64,000 nucleotides of DNA. Origin: Megalonaias nervosa. Taxonomy: Eukaryota; Mollusca; Bivalvia; Unionida; Unionidae. The notes under the pieces were generated by a model. The model searched no databases. It was not told the origin of the DNA and worked only from the letters and a program-made list of their open reading frames with translations. The position numbers and the translations under genes were made by a program. The stretch is taken from positions 1 to 64,000 of the forward strand of contig JAECUM010009782.1 in NCBI GenBank assembly GCA_016617855.1, written 5' to 3'. Positions 32,722 to 43,092 of the stretch are shown in pieces; position 1 is the first letter of the stretch, and each line of letters opens with the position of its first letter.

Positions 32722-33060
32722 TTGGATGAAGGTGTTCATTTACTGCTGTTTGTTATTAGGGAATCAGTTCAAGAATACTTAGGAGTTTGTCCCTTTGAAC
32801 TAATTTTTGGACAGTTGAAGTTGTTAAAAGAGAAACTGCTTTCAAATGAAGATACAGACATTAATTTTCCCGATTATGTTCCTAATGTTAAATATAAGTT
32901 GACAAAGGCTCATGAAGTTGCAACTACTAATCTGCACTTGACTCAGTCAAAATTGAAATTAAGGTATGACAGAACTACAAAGGAAAGGAGTTTTAAGCCT
33001 GATGATAGAGTTCTGGCTCTATTGCCCATACCACAAAATCCTCTTCAGGCTAGGTAATAT
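32722..33060 (+). pseudogene. Gypsy integrase C-terminal part
   Basis: A 111-codon frame reads WDEGVHLLLFVIRES (the integrase 'W…L…A.RE' helix), YLGVCPFELIFGQ, a charged helix with NLHLTQSKLKLRYDR, and KPDDRVLALLPIP, the SH3-like GPY/F-adjacent region. The catalytic DDE core is missing upstream. It ends at a stop, and the codons after it continue as YVFHTVEKKVND in the same family pattern. Confidence 0.85.
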
Positions 33061-33109
33061 GTCTTTCATACAGTTGAAAAGAAAGTAAATGATTTAGGTT
33101 GTATTATTA

Positions 33110-33360
33110 ATGCTCTTTGGAGGCGAAAACAAAAACAACTTTGCCATATTAATGTCAAATGAGTATGTAGATAGAGATAGTCATGTTAATCATGCAGACA
33201 ATATATTTATACCTGTCTCACAAAGTGAGGATTTCAGTGACAGAATGAAATCAGACTGTAGTGACTTTAGAGTAACCAATCGTAAGAATTCAGACACAAT
33301 GAATAATCTGGACCAGAAACTTTCACATCTGCAGCAACAGCAGTTGTACACGAGTAAATA
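33110..33360 (+). pseudogene. Gypsy pol linker between integrase and RT
   Basis: An 83-codon frame that ends NNLDQKLSHLQQQQL. A 'xNLxxKLSHLxxxQRxxL' segment typically stands between integrase and RT in Gmr1-like polyproteins, which supports the permuted order. The rest is Ser/Asp-rich. Confidence 0.6.
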
Positions 33361-33379
33361 AAATCTACCATGACGCTGA

Positions 33380-34095
33380 AATTCTAGATTACACGACTGT
33401 AGAAAAGCATACATACAGGATGAGCCCTCAAACAGGAATGTTTGAAAAAAGAAATTCAGTATGTATTATTGTACCTAAACCAGGTAACACCTTCCGCATG
33501 TGCACCGACTATAGAAAAGTGAGCAGTTGTGGGTATGGCTGGATATTATCGGAAATTTGCTCCAATTTTCCCATAATTGCTGAACTCCTGACCAATATAT
33601 TCAGTTAGAAAACCAAGTTTTACATTGGTCAAGAATTATCAGGAGGCTTTTTTTTTTAATATTAAAGGCCTTTACTGAAGAGCGCACCAGTTCTTTCAGC
33701 TCCAAACTTCAGCCAATCATTTCAAATGTCTGTTGATGCAAGCGATGCTGGGGTCGGAGCAGTATTGATTCAAGCTGACAACAATACTGAAGATCATCCA
33801 GTGTGCTATTTTTCTAAGAAAAATTAAATCAGCAGCAGAGAAAGTTTTCCACAATCGAGAAGTAATGCTTCGCTTTTTATATTGGTTTTAGAAAACTTTG
33901 AAGTGTTTATTAGTTCAGCTCCTTCTCCAAGTGTTGTCTTCAGTGATCACAACCCCTTTACTGTCACTGGCAAGATGAAAAACAAAAATCATAGATTATT
34001 ACGGTGGTTTGATGTTGCGGGAATACAATGTTGACATCAGGCACATCAAGGGAAAAGCCAATCTAGCTGCAGGTGCACTTTCACGTATATAGAAA
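33380..34095 (+). pseudogene. Gypsy reverse transcriptase stub and RNase H
   Basis: The RT N-terminal block CIIVPKPGNTFRMCTDYRKV (33455-33520) jumps directly to GYGWILSEICSNFPIIAELL, the post-palm thumb. The palm with its YxDD box is therefore deleted. The RNase H domain follows in another frame: APNFSQSFQMSVDASDAGVG with the first Asp, HPVCYFSKK, VVFSDHNPFTVTGK, RLLRWFDV, and finally HIKGKANLAAGALS-type text. One shift lies near 33830. Confidence 0.88.
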
Positions 34096-34223
34096 TATTA
34101 TATTGCTTCATATATATTTTGTGTTACTCATAAAGGCTTCATCTTATGTTATTTTTAATCACATGTATATTTGACAAATATTTAAAAGAAAGCTTTGTGA
34201 GATAAAGATCTCCTTTATTTGTG

Positions 34224-34245
34224 AAGGGAGGTGTTTATGTATATT
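34224..34245 (+). promoter_or_regulatory. Candidate polypurine tract / start of 3' LTR
   Basis: A purine run GAAGGGAGG is followed by TGTTTATG about 130 bp after the end of RNase H. The position suits the second-strand primer and a TG-starting LTR. The LTR end was not located. Confidence 0.35.
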
Positions 34246-34259
34246 TAATTTGCGTTGTT

Positions 34260-35330
34260 TGTTATTTTTTGTATTCGTTATATGTTATGGATAAGTGTAT
34301 TTTGGACTTGACCTGAATGAAAAAGACGTTAACTATGTTCCTGGCTAGAGACAATGGTGTTGTTTTTATTTTGTAAAGAAAAAATACACAGTTAATATTT
34401 CCACAGGAGTGGGATTAACTAGTCAGATCATTATCAATAGTCTTAAACATATGTATCTGTGTCTGAATCTAGGATATTGGAATAAAAATATCTAGTCTAC
34501 CTGATGTTTTCCACCATTCTTATTATAACTTTAATAACAGATTGTTCTAGAAATGAAATTTGGTCCCTTCGTTCTCTTCTTTTGTGTCTTAGTTTTTTTA
34601 CAAATGTAATCTTGTTGGCTTTTTTGAGAAATTATTCTATCTTACGAATAACATCTGATATTAGTCTTATTGTTGTGTTCAGTATTGCATTTGGGTGGAA
34701 TTTATTTATTTAAATTATTTATTTACTGGAAGTACAAAGTGCTCTTAAATAATATTCTGGGAGGGAAACATTAATTTGGAAATAGAATGAATTCAGACAA
34801 GGACAGCTGGCATTATATTATTGTGATTAATTGGAAGACTGTATGCACATCATCACACTTCAGGCTCTGTTACAGTAGTACATTCAAGACTACGGGCACA
34901 TCGATGCCTTCAGTGCTGGGTCTTAATTCGAACACCATTAAAATTTAATTAGAACTTTATTCATTAGGACTGTTGATTGTATTTGTTGGACTATTTCGTT
35001 TTATTACCTGATAAAAAATCTGATGCAGGATGTATTGGAAGAAGAAAAAAGTTAGAAGACTAAATGGAGACAGCACAAATGCAGCTACAGAAACAGCAGT
35101 AGTAATATTAGCAACTCATACAGGAACCGTGGACTCTGTTTCTGAAGAATGATAGCACTGGATGCAATATTGGCATCATCAGGAACTGCAGCCACCACAA
35201 GAAGAAGATTAGGAAAGCAAAGCTAACCAGGTTCACTTCAGTGTCTATGTTTCTACTAAATCTTGGGGTGAAGACCGCGAGTCTAATAGATGTAGAGCAA
35301 GCGGAGTTAGCCAGATAAGTGTGGCAAATA
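34260..35330. other. Spacer, possibly part of the Gypsy 3' LTR
   Basis: AT-rich DNA with a 69-codon hydrophobic frame (34504-34713) of low complexity. Part of this may be LTR, since its length is unknown. Nothing else is supported. Confidence 0.35.
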
Positions 35331-35334
35331 AAGT

Positions 35335-35475
35335 TCCTTCTCAGGGCCGTCCCAACTGTCCTTTTCTGAAAGCCCCATCCACCTCGGATGCGGGAGATCG
35401 CTGGTTCGAACCTCGGCCGAGTCATACCAAAGACGTATACAAATGGTCCTAACAGCTGCCTCAGAGATCTCATTA
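35335..35475 (+). mobile_element. tRNA-derived SINE with Meta-domain-like tail
   Basis: An RNA polymerase III B-box-like GGTTCGAACCT (35400-35411) ends a tRNA-like 3' half (…GGAGATCGCTGGTTCGAACCTC). It is followed by GTCATACCAAAGAC (about 35420), ACAAATGGTCCTAACAGCTG, then CCTCAGAGATCTCATTATT. The segment after the B box resembles the conserved tail of molluscan tRNA SINEs carrying a Meta-type central domain. The A box half is truncated or badly diverged. Family naming is from memory of the pattern and would need a library search. Confidence 0.6.
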
Positions 35476-37240
35476 TTTCAAAAATTAGAAAAGGAGTCAT
35501 TCTGCCTTGAACACTAAAAATTCGTCGATAGATACTAACCTATTTTGCAGCACTATGCCTTCTCGTTCACATAACTACTCCATTAAAGTCGTATTTTGTT
35601 TCTGTCGTTTGTTGTTTACTAAAATTATTTAATTCATAACTAGTAAAAGATAAAAACGATTCGTCTCGTTCAATAAGTTCCATTTAAAATGAGCACACAT
35701 ATACTGTATTTTATCACAGAAGGAAAATACTGGTTTGTTTGATATAATAGAATAATAGTATTAGAAATGACATTGAAATAGAAGTAATATGGAACACGGA
35801 AGTTTAGGATCATTGTGAAATTAAACGCGACTATCTTTTTCTTGAGTCTTGACGAAAATAAATGAATACATGGAGAAACTTTTATTTCAGTTCTACCACA
35901 ATGTACACTTTTATAACAAACACTTGATTAGCCAGACTAGAGGGTATTATTTCTCAATTAAAATTACTTGATCAGTCAGACTGTGAAGACAATTAGCGAA
36001 GATGAAATGCCTTGAGGGGAGCGAACACAAAAAAATGATTAACTGAAATCCTTTCACATCATAAATAATTTGAAAACGTAATATTGTATTAAATTGAAAA
36101 ACAATTGAGAGAGCTAATAGAAATATTTCACAACTACAACATGAAATCAACAATATCGGGATCACAATCCAAGAAAATATTAGTGTTAATATTTTGATTA
36201 CAAACATGATATAAAATGATACACTGCAAAGTCTCGAAAAAAGATGCATATTTACAGATTACTTTCAACGATGCCAACATTGGAATAAGTAGTTAGAAGA
36301 CAACAAAAAAAATTACGCATTGTAATATACAAATTTACATTCTGCTAAATTTACTGTACAACTTGAAGATCTCGTAAATACAATATCAGTCAATAATAAT
36401 ATGACAAAAACAGAGATAGAATTTACGGAGAACAAAGTTCGATTTAAAAGAAAACATGGTGTCTGAGTATATGAGGTAGGTGAAGCAGAGTTATCATATG
36501 TATTGTCAAATTTGACATTAATCTGAAAACATTCATAAGTTTTAAAGGGTCGAAGAAAACGTTGCAAATTGTTGAAAATACAAGTATCCGTTCTAGACTG
36601 TCATTCTTTTAGCCTGTTGAGAACATCTAAAGAAACGTATTTGGCGTTATGAATTCTGGAGATGCTTTTATACCATTTTAAATGACTCACAAATAACATG
36701 ATTTAACACAACTTTACCACGAGTCTGAAAGTCCAGTTGCTTACACAATATTATGGCAGCAAATTAGATAGGAAAAAAAGAAATAAAATACACAATAATG
36801 AACGAATGTTTAACTGATCAATCTACTTACACGTTGAAAAAGCAAGAGAAAGAAAAATTCAGACATAGTTGACAAGCATGTTTATAAAAAAAAGAACAAG
36901 AATGAAAACAAATGTATTTTGCCAGTACTATATATTTTCTCAATTAAAAAGTAAAAAAATGGAGATTATATATACAGTGCTCAAGGAGAAATGAAAATAG
37001 AGGATACTTAAGAGTTAAAGTGTCGAGTGCCAAACATGTCGTAACTGACATGTATTTTCAAGACATAGATTATTATTAATTATTCCTGCGGCGCGTGTGT
37101 TAGACACACGCACACACCATAAATAAGTCAATCGTTCATGTATACAGCGATAAGAAATAACTTAACCTTGGAAAAACAAAAATAAAAATAATTTCAAAGT
37201 GGACAAGCAGGCTATGAAAGCTAATATACCATTCCACCAC

Positions 37241-37284
<44 letters not shown>
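37241..37284. repeat. (GT)n microsatellite
   Basis: About 21 GT units. Confidence 0.96.
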
Positions 37285-37287
<3 letters not shown>

Positions 37288-37859
37288 CTTGTATTGATGC
37301 ATACATTTGTAAACAATCTTCGATAATGTTCAGACTAAAAAAGATCTAGTTAGAAGTTATGTACTAGCATGTATGCATTAATTATCCATGTATGTCTCAG
37401 TGCCTGTATCAGATTCTAGCAGTTAGTAGTGACAGTTGACCAGAACATTAATCCCAGCATTCTGGATATTTGATACCAGAGAATGTCAACAGGTTCGGTT
37501 CTGTTGTTTATCTTCCCATGGCCAGCTGAGCCTGGACCAGATCATGCCCTTGGATAAGGCACAAATATTAAATTGATTAAAATCCCTTGTCTCAAACCAT
37601 TATTAAAACAAGAGCAGAGCGGGAGAGCAGGCAGTTATGCAGCTGGGCTTGGTACTGTATGCAACACTGGATTTGGTTTTTGTGGAGATTTTAACTTTAT
37701 TTTACATACAGTTGTAGGACCCTTACTTTGTGTTTGTGCGTCCTTTGAACCCGAATGTAATACTGCTATTCAATAATACCATTTTGGATATTATTAAATA
37801 TCACTGAAAAATACTGCTATTAACAACAATAAATTGTACTATTTATATATGTATTTATA

Positions 37860-37860
<1 letters not shown>

Positions 37861-37911
<51 letters not shown>
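37861..37911. repeat. (TTA)n microsatellite
   Basis: About 16 TTA units. It might be the tail of an old LINE, but no element is visible beside it. Confidence 0.94.
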
Positions 37912-38419
37912 ATATTTAGCATATTTGTTATCTCATTACAGTTTTCATTTTTAAAAAAAATATTTATCGTTCTCTTTATCTCGAATTTTCGATATGACAC
38001 TCTCTCTCTCTCTCTCTCTCCCTCTCAGTTCCTAGTGATATAAGAAGGTTCCGGGCGCTATCCTTGCCTTAGGATGATGCTGCTTTCCACGCATGCGACA
38101 GCGCAAACGTTTTTGGGCTCGATTTTATTCCGGCGGCATTTAGTGCTATTCCAACGCCGGAAATAATCAACAGAAAAGGATTAGCTGTTTCGCCAACGAT
38201 ACTACTCCATCAGCCGTTAACACCATAAGAAGATTGAATATTATCCTCAATATCCTACCATAATATCGATAAGACTTTCTGGCGCAGTATACCTTTTTGT
38301 GGTAGTAGTTAAAGTAACGCTACCATCTCCTTGAGATCGCAATATGGAATCTCGTGGGAGATATGATGAAAGACAATTACTTCCTTCTTTAGTTTTAGCG
38401 GTTTCATTATATTTCATTG

Positions 38420-39744
38420 CCTTGATTAAATTACCTTTTTTTGTACTGAGACAAATACCACCGTATACGTTCGGTCTCCGCTTTCTATTTTAGCTTCGGC
38501 TTCTAGTTTGCGAATAAAACTGTAGAATTCGCAGTTAAAAGGGCTCATTAATTCATCATTAAAAGCTTTAACATTAACTTTTGGGTAACCTGGAGGCACA
38601 TCAAACTTATCGTATTTGTCTTATATTTCATTATAATCATTTGCCAGGTCTGCTAGCTCTGCCCTGTTGTTTTCAATAAATTTTGCGGCCGCGCTTGTTC
38701 TCCTTAATCCACTACCAGCTGTATACATCTCAACGACATCACGTTGGAGGCACATGATATATTAAGGCCAGCGCGTATGATCTTAACCTAATCTTCATTG
38801 CGCCATCTTCCACCAACCAGAAATCTAAGGTTCTGGCGTTATCACCGTTTGCTCGGTCAACAGACAGGCCGTAGTAGTCGGCGATGATGTTTCTCATGTT
38901 TTCATAATTTTAGTCTGTTAGTGTTTGCTCTGCTGTAGATCTATAAGCCTTAGTTATTATTCTTTGCTCGAATATAGGTAAATTTTCGTACTCTGTGTAC
39001 CTATTACCTTTTCCATTTCTTTAATTTAGCAATTTCATCGAACAGCTGATCTCCATGAGTCCCAACTGCTTGCCGTTCTATTTTTTTCAACTGTTCAATA
39101 GTAGCATGGATTTCCAATAAGGAAAATGCTGGGCCGCTGTCAATTAAGTTTCAAACAAGAACGTAGTAGGCAGCTGCTAGCGCCTGCACATTTGGTTTTC
39201 ACTTGTTACTCTAAGCATTGTTTCAAAATCATTGTAGTCAACGCCGACTTCCCTAAATAGTCTTCGTTTTGCAAATTGCTCACGAAGCTAAGCATTCCTA
39301 TCGAGAAAATCTTTCTCGTTTCTCTTGCCATTGCGTCAGCGCGATCTGAAGCCTTTTTGTGGGCTTCACAGTCCTCCTTGGCATTCCCATAACAACGCGC
39401 CTCAATCAGATTACTGTGTTCTAACATAAGCACATTTTCTCTGCTCAACTCCAATATTGTTTCGTGTAGCAGACGCTCAATCGTGCAATATTTCACAACA
39501 TTATCATAATCTCCTAAAATTTACTGTTCTGCACGCATAGCTAGCATAGAAACAAAATTGCTTTCATTTCCGTTTTGGCAGAAGCATGATTAAGTGGCTT
39601 GTACCTTATTATGCTATCGACAGCGTCTTTTTCAAAACGGTTAGCCTGCGTTGGGTTGTCCGGCAGAACAATAGGATTAGTCCTAGTCGACTTGTCAAAG
39701 AAGTTGCTGTAAAAGTCTTTGGCTACCTGCACTACGTTTGCCAT
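38420..39744 (-). pseudogene. Helical post-fibre protein, P5 copy
   Basis: Starts MANVVQVAKDFYSNFF at 39744, immediately after the fibre stop at 39757. It continues through several frames as a charged helical protein: RYKPLNHASAKTEM; an open frame at 39496-39206 with RLLHETILELSRENVLMLEH, KEDCEAHKKASDRADAMA; and near the end FIENNRAELADLANDYNEI, YDKFDVPPGYPKVNVKAF, ELMSPFNCEFYSFIRKLEAE. It shares the slot and opening pattern with 26388-27104 of P3. Unknown function; coiled-coil composition suggests a structural or scaffold role. At least six breaks. Confidence 0.5.
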
Positions 39745-39756
39745 TATCCAATGTAT

Positions 39757-41080
39757 TTACATTTTATCATCGAGTGAGAAAATTTGAAACTCGGTTAAAC
39801 CAGGGTTGACACCCTCGGCGTTTGTATAGAAAATCTTGTACCACTTGTACTTTGTGTACGTTTCGCTGACGTCGATGGTAAATTCACGCAGTGTGGACCC
39901 AATATAGACACCGACGGTGTTGTACATCGCCCTAAACGTTGTGTTGTCCGTCGAACAATTGAAACGCAAATTGTATAATCGTTCCTCGCCTGTCAGCCTC
40001 CCACGCCGCTGAAATTTCCAAATGGAGATCTCAACAGACAACTGAATCTTAATTCAGAACTTTGAATTTACTCCGCTTTGGTCCCAATGCTGTTATACAG
40101 GAAAGCTTGATTTGGTTGGTTGGCCGTGACCACGAAACCAAGACGACTGTTGACAGTATTTACCACCAGTGGAATAAACCCAACATTGCTTTTTACTAGC
40201 TTGCTTAGCACCGTTTTGTTTGTCGCCATGGCCGCCGCAGTAACCGCTGTTGTTATTGCCATATCAGCGGCATCAGCATAAGGTTTATTGGCGAAGTTGT
40301 TAGCACCTGATGGTGTTGCCGACGACGTAACCTAGTTAGCTGCCATATCAAGCGCACCGGTCATCGTATCGCTGGCTTTATTAACAATGATATCTTGTAC
40401 AAGTTTTACCGGGGTCGCTTAATTGTCATCGCTTAGCGCGACCGACGCAATATTTAAACTGTGATCACATTCAGGTTGCCCATGCTGATGCTGCCCTGCA
40501 TTGTCACCCTGCCACGTGGAACGTAGACTAAAAGAGATAGCGTCTGTTAACAATGATGGGTAGTTTGTGGGCAGTCCGGTTATTTTAGCGCAGTTTGTGA
40601 ATGTGAGCTGCCGCTGATTTTGTCCCCGGTTTTGCTTACTTTTGTATTATTATTTAGCTGCTGAAAGCTTACTACCTACGATGAATTTCCAGCCGGCAGT
40701 GGGCATGTTGTATCGAGGTTTACCATCTTATTGCTGCACATGTTAAGATCGCCTGCAATTGTGTCGCCGGCTTTACTTAACTTTGTGCTGAGCTGCAGCG
40801 CGCTTACTGCCTGCGATGGATCACCGCCTGTTGTGCCTAAGTTTATTAACTTATGGCCGCCCATATTCAGGTAGCAGTTCATCGTATCGCCAGTTTTTTC
40901 CACCTTAAATGCAAGCACGCCCTGCAGCATCGCATCTATACACGTTTGAGGTTTGTCAACTGGTGCTGAATTATCTTAAAATTATGCTTATTAAGTCGCC
41001 GTTTATCCTGTCGCCCCTCAGCTTAACATTATTTGGTAAGGTCAACTGACTGACAAACCGCCATCACCAGATCCTCCGAT
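39757..41080 (-). pseudogene. Fibre-like protein with phage-type shaft and discoidin-like head, P5 copy
   Basis: The minus strand has shaft units such as KTGDTMNCYLNMGGHKLINL with DPSQAVSALQLSTK, and KAGDTIAGDLNMCSNKMVNL (open frame 40930-40676). More decayed units lie upstream to about 41060 and downstream to about 40320. A linker with NVGFIPLVVNTVNSRLGFVV follows (40262-40068). The C-terminal head 40041-39757 has STLREFTIDVSETYTKYKWY and KIFYTNAEGVNPGLTEFQIF, the strand pattern of F5/8C-discoidin-type galactose-binding folds. The head frame itself is intact. Attachment to host glycans is inference. Confidence 0.75.
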
Positions 41081-41158
41081 GTAAGTACCAAATTTTGTGA
41101 AATAACTGATGGTATATTCTACTGTGATATTAAATTTAGTAAGACGGACATGTATAAT
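41081..41158. promoter_or_regulatory. Divergent fibre/ATPase intergenic region, P5
   Basis: Short AT-rich gap between the minus-strand fibre start and the plus-strand ATPase start. It would contain both promoters. No specific motif is claimed. The same back-to-back pair occurs in P3. Confidence 0.3.
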
Positions 41159-41668
41159 ATGGCCTAGTCGATACTAAACTTCAATACCGGAAACGTGCTG
41201 CGGCAGCAACACAACAAAGACCTGCCAAACTGCCACTACCTTATGGTCGGCCGAACCGGATCTAGCAAAACAAATCTGCTGATGAACCTGCTGCTCAGTG
41301 ACAATTTATTCTGCGACAAGATCTACGTTTGCACAGTAAATCCAGAGCGGGATAAATAGCAGCTGCTAGCCGATTACAACGACGAGCTTAAGAAGCTATC
41401 AAAAGATACAACTACCGAAGACATATTTGTCATTACCGAGCCCGACGATGTAATTCCAGTGCGCGAGCTCGACGACTGCGAGCACAAGATAATCGTGTTT
41501 GACGACATTCCTCTGCAGCATGCCGAGATCAACAAGATAAAGTCGTATGTCTCGCTCTCGAGAAATAAACTCTGTAACGCAATATTTCTCGCACAGGGCT
41601 TTTACAACGTCGGCAAATTTATTCGCCGAAATACTGCTGTATCCTATTTGGCTGTTTATCTCCGCTAA
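41159..41668 (+). pseudogene. Packaging ATPase, P5 copy (two stops, one frame)
   Basis: The whole gene is in one frame from ATG 41159 to TAA 41668, about 170 codons, with only two premature stops: codon 3 (TAG) and a TAG after NPERDK at about 41357. Walker A is HYLMVGRTGSSKTNLLMNLL. The β-strand KIYVCTVNPERD follows, then Walker B HKIIVFDDIPL, a sensor-like SLSRNKLCNAIFLAQGFYNV and an Arg pair (KFIRRNT) as arginine-finger candidate. The protein is shorter than many FtsK/HerA packaging ATPases (200-250) but all core motifs are present. It pairs divergently with the fibre gene. Confidence 0.9.
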
Positions 41669-41855
41669 AGAAGCTGGTAATACCGGAGTGCTGATCGACA
41701 AATGGGATTGTTGAGATATTTGACCAGCTGCGGACACAGGGTTTAGTATCAGTCGACAAGTAGTGAGTGCTTCATCGCGATCTGGTTTAGGCGTGGATCG
41801 CCCAATAGCTACGCCATTTCTATCTTCTGGATTCAGTATAATACCTTAAAATAAG

Positions 41856-42540
41856 ATGCCGACAACGCTATTACTCGATTCATTGCAAACACAGTATAAC
41901 AGCGCTAACTTTACACTGCATAACACACCTCCTATTGCACTTGATCGTTATGCGCAGTATGAGATAGGTCTTATTTCCGCCACAATTTGGTACAGCATAT
42001 TTAATATTAAAGCTGAAATCAACGATAACTTTACGTACAGCGAGGGAGCAATAGTTACCGTTAAGATACCACCGAGGGCGTACAACGTAACCGACATAAA
42101 CCAAATAATAAAAAGTTTAATCACAGCCGCCGGCGGAAACGCCGACACCTTTCTTTTGGAGTCAAACTAAAGCACCGTGCGATAGAAGTTAACATTAAAG
42201 AGGACGCTTGTGGGCTTTAGCAGGCCGGAAACAGTCGGCTCCTTGCCTGCGTTCGAGGAGTGTGTTTAGGCGATCCGCGCACAGATTCGAGACGGAGGTT
42301 TTAGAAACCCCAAAACAGGTAATGTATTTGCACACAATAAAAATTTAGTATTTGTTAGCCGAAAACTGCTGTTTTGCACAATCGTTTACGCGGACAATCG
42401 GTTAAATCAACGCGCCAGCAGAGTTTTACTGCGCAGAAATTGTTCATAGTATCCAGTGAGTTTGCGATGAGTATCTTTTCATAAATATAAACGGCGACAA
42501 CAATGACGTCGTATACACAAAGACGGAATTTTCTAACCAT
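41856..42540 (+). pseudogene. Penton-like predicted minor capsid protein, P5 copy
   Basis: An open frame of 104 codons starts MPTTLLLDSLQTQYNSANFT and continues RYAQYEIGLISATIWYSIFN, then IKAEINDNFTYSEGA, VTVKIPPRAYNVTDINQIIK. This is the best example here of the family pattern: an IGL strand, a 'YxSIxNI' turn, NNxFxY, then 'IPxxxYxVxDIN'. After the stop at 42170, remnants in other frames (VGFSRPETVGSLPAFEECV, GNVFAHNKNLVFVS) carry on to about 42540. The 3' third is lost. It lies about 190 bp after the ATPase. Confidence 0.65.
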
Positions 42541-42559
42541 GCGACAGAGAAATCTAGTT

Positions 42560-42872
42560 GTTTTGCCAACATTACTTTTCGTATCTCAGTCTGGTTGTCT
42601 CATTGAGGCCGTCTCAAGCATGGTCGCCATGCGCTAGGAGCAACTTTAAAAAACAGAAGAAACCATTGTCGTCTTCTGCTGTGCCTGACGGAGTTATTCT
42701 AAAATCAAACAACAACAGATGTATAACACAAAAAAAAACCCATATAGCAACTTAATGTCTCTCCAATTTTGAGAACACACCATATAAAACATTTTGACAC
42801 ACACAAAGACACACACACGCGCGCACGCACACACGAAGTCGAGCTCAGCTATTTGATATTATGCTAGAAACT
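42560..42872. other. Spacer with short (AC)n-rich tract
   Basis: Low-complexity ACACAC/GCGC tract near 42798-42834; otherwise nothing. Confidence 0.5.
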
Positions 42873-43092
42873 ATAGTTCATTCCACACAGCATGGTAAAT
42901 TTTTGCCTATCTATAGGCCTACCTCAGTAAATTTTTCTGGTCAGTGCCATTCAGTGTAGTTAATATTAATTAGTTTTAAATACTTCGTGTGAAACGAATT
43001 AGATACCGTGAGCTACATTTAATAATGCTGACGAGAAAATTTACTGAACTACAGACAGGATACAATTTTCGATGCTGTGTGGAATGAACTAT
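42873..43092. mobile_element. Foldback/MITE-like element with perfect 21-bp terminal inverted repeat
   Basis: 42873-42893 is the exact reverse complement of 43072-43092. A second inner arm pair (42924-42944 with 43028-43047) is also complementary with one or two differences, so the 220-bp unit can fold into a long hairpin. It has no ORF. The superfamily is not determinable because no clear target duplication is seen. Confidence 0.75.

Larger units (their letters stand above)
32700..34260 (+). mobile_element. Gypsy (Ty3) retrotransposon, Gmr1-like domain order, internally deleted
   Basis: A pol remnant on the + strand with the order integrase C-terminus, linker, reverse transcriptase, RNase H. 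Ordinary Ty3/Gypsy elements have the integrase last; the order here is that of the Gmr1 clade. After the RNase H and the DALSRI-like end (about 34085) come about 130 bp and then a purine-rich AAGGGAGG at 34224-34232, followed by TGTTTATG. This could be the polypurine tract and start of the 3' LTR. No 5' LTR or gag is found upstream. The RT palm is deleted, so the copy is dead. Confidence 0.82.
35480..38400. other. Gene-free AT-rich stretch
   Basis: Only simple repeats are supportable: (GT)n and (TTA)n, listed separately, and a short (CT)n at about 38000-38022. Open frames at 35947-36567 and 37573-37776 have no domain features. Confidence 0.55.

Noticed and set aside
35108..35500. 130-codon minus ORF
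   Set aside because: It covers the SINE in antisense and has no domain; the SINE explains it.
37858..37912. LINE tail at the (TTA)n tract
   Set aside because: No LINE 3' UTR or RT sequence is adjacent on either side.
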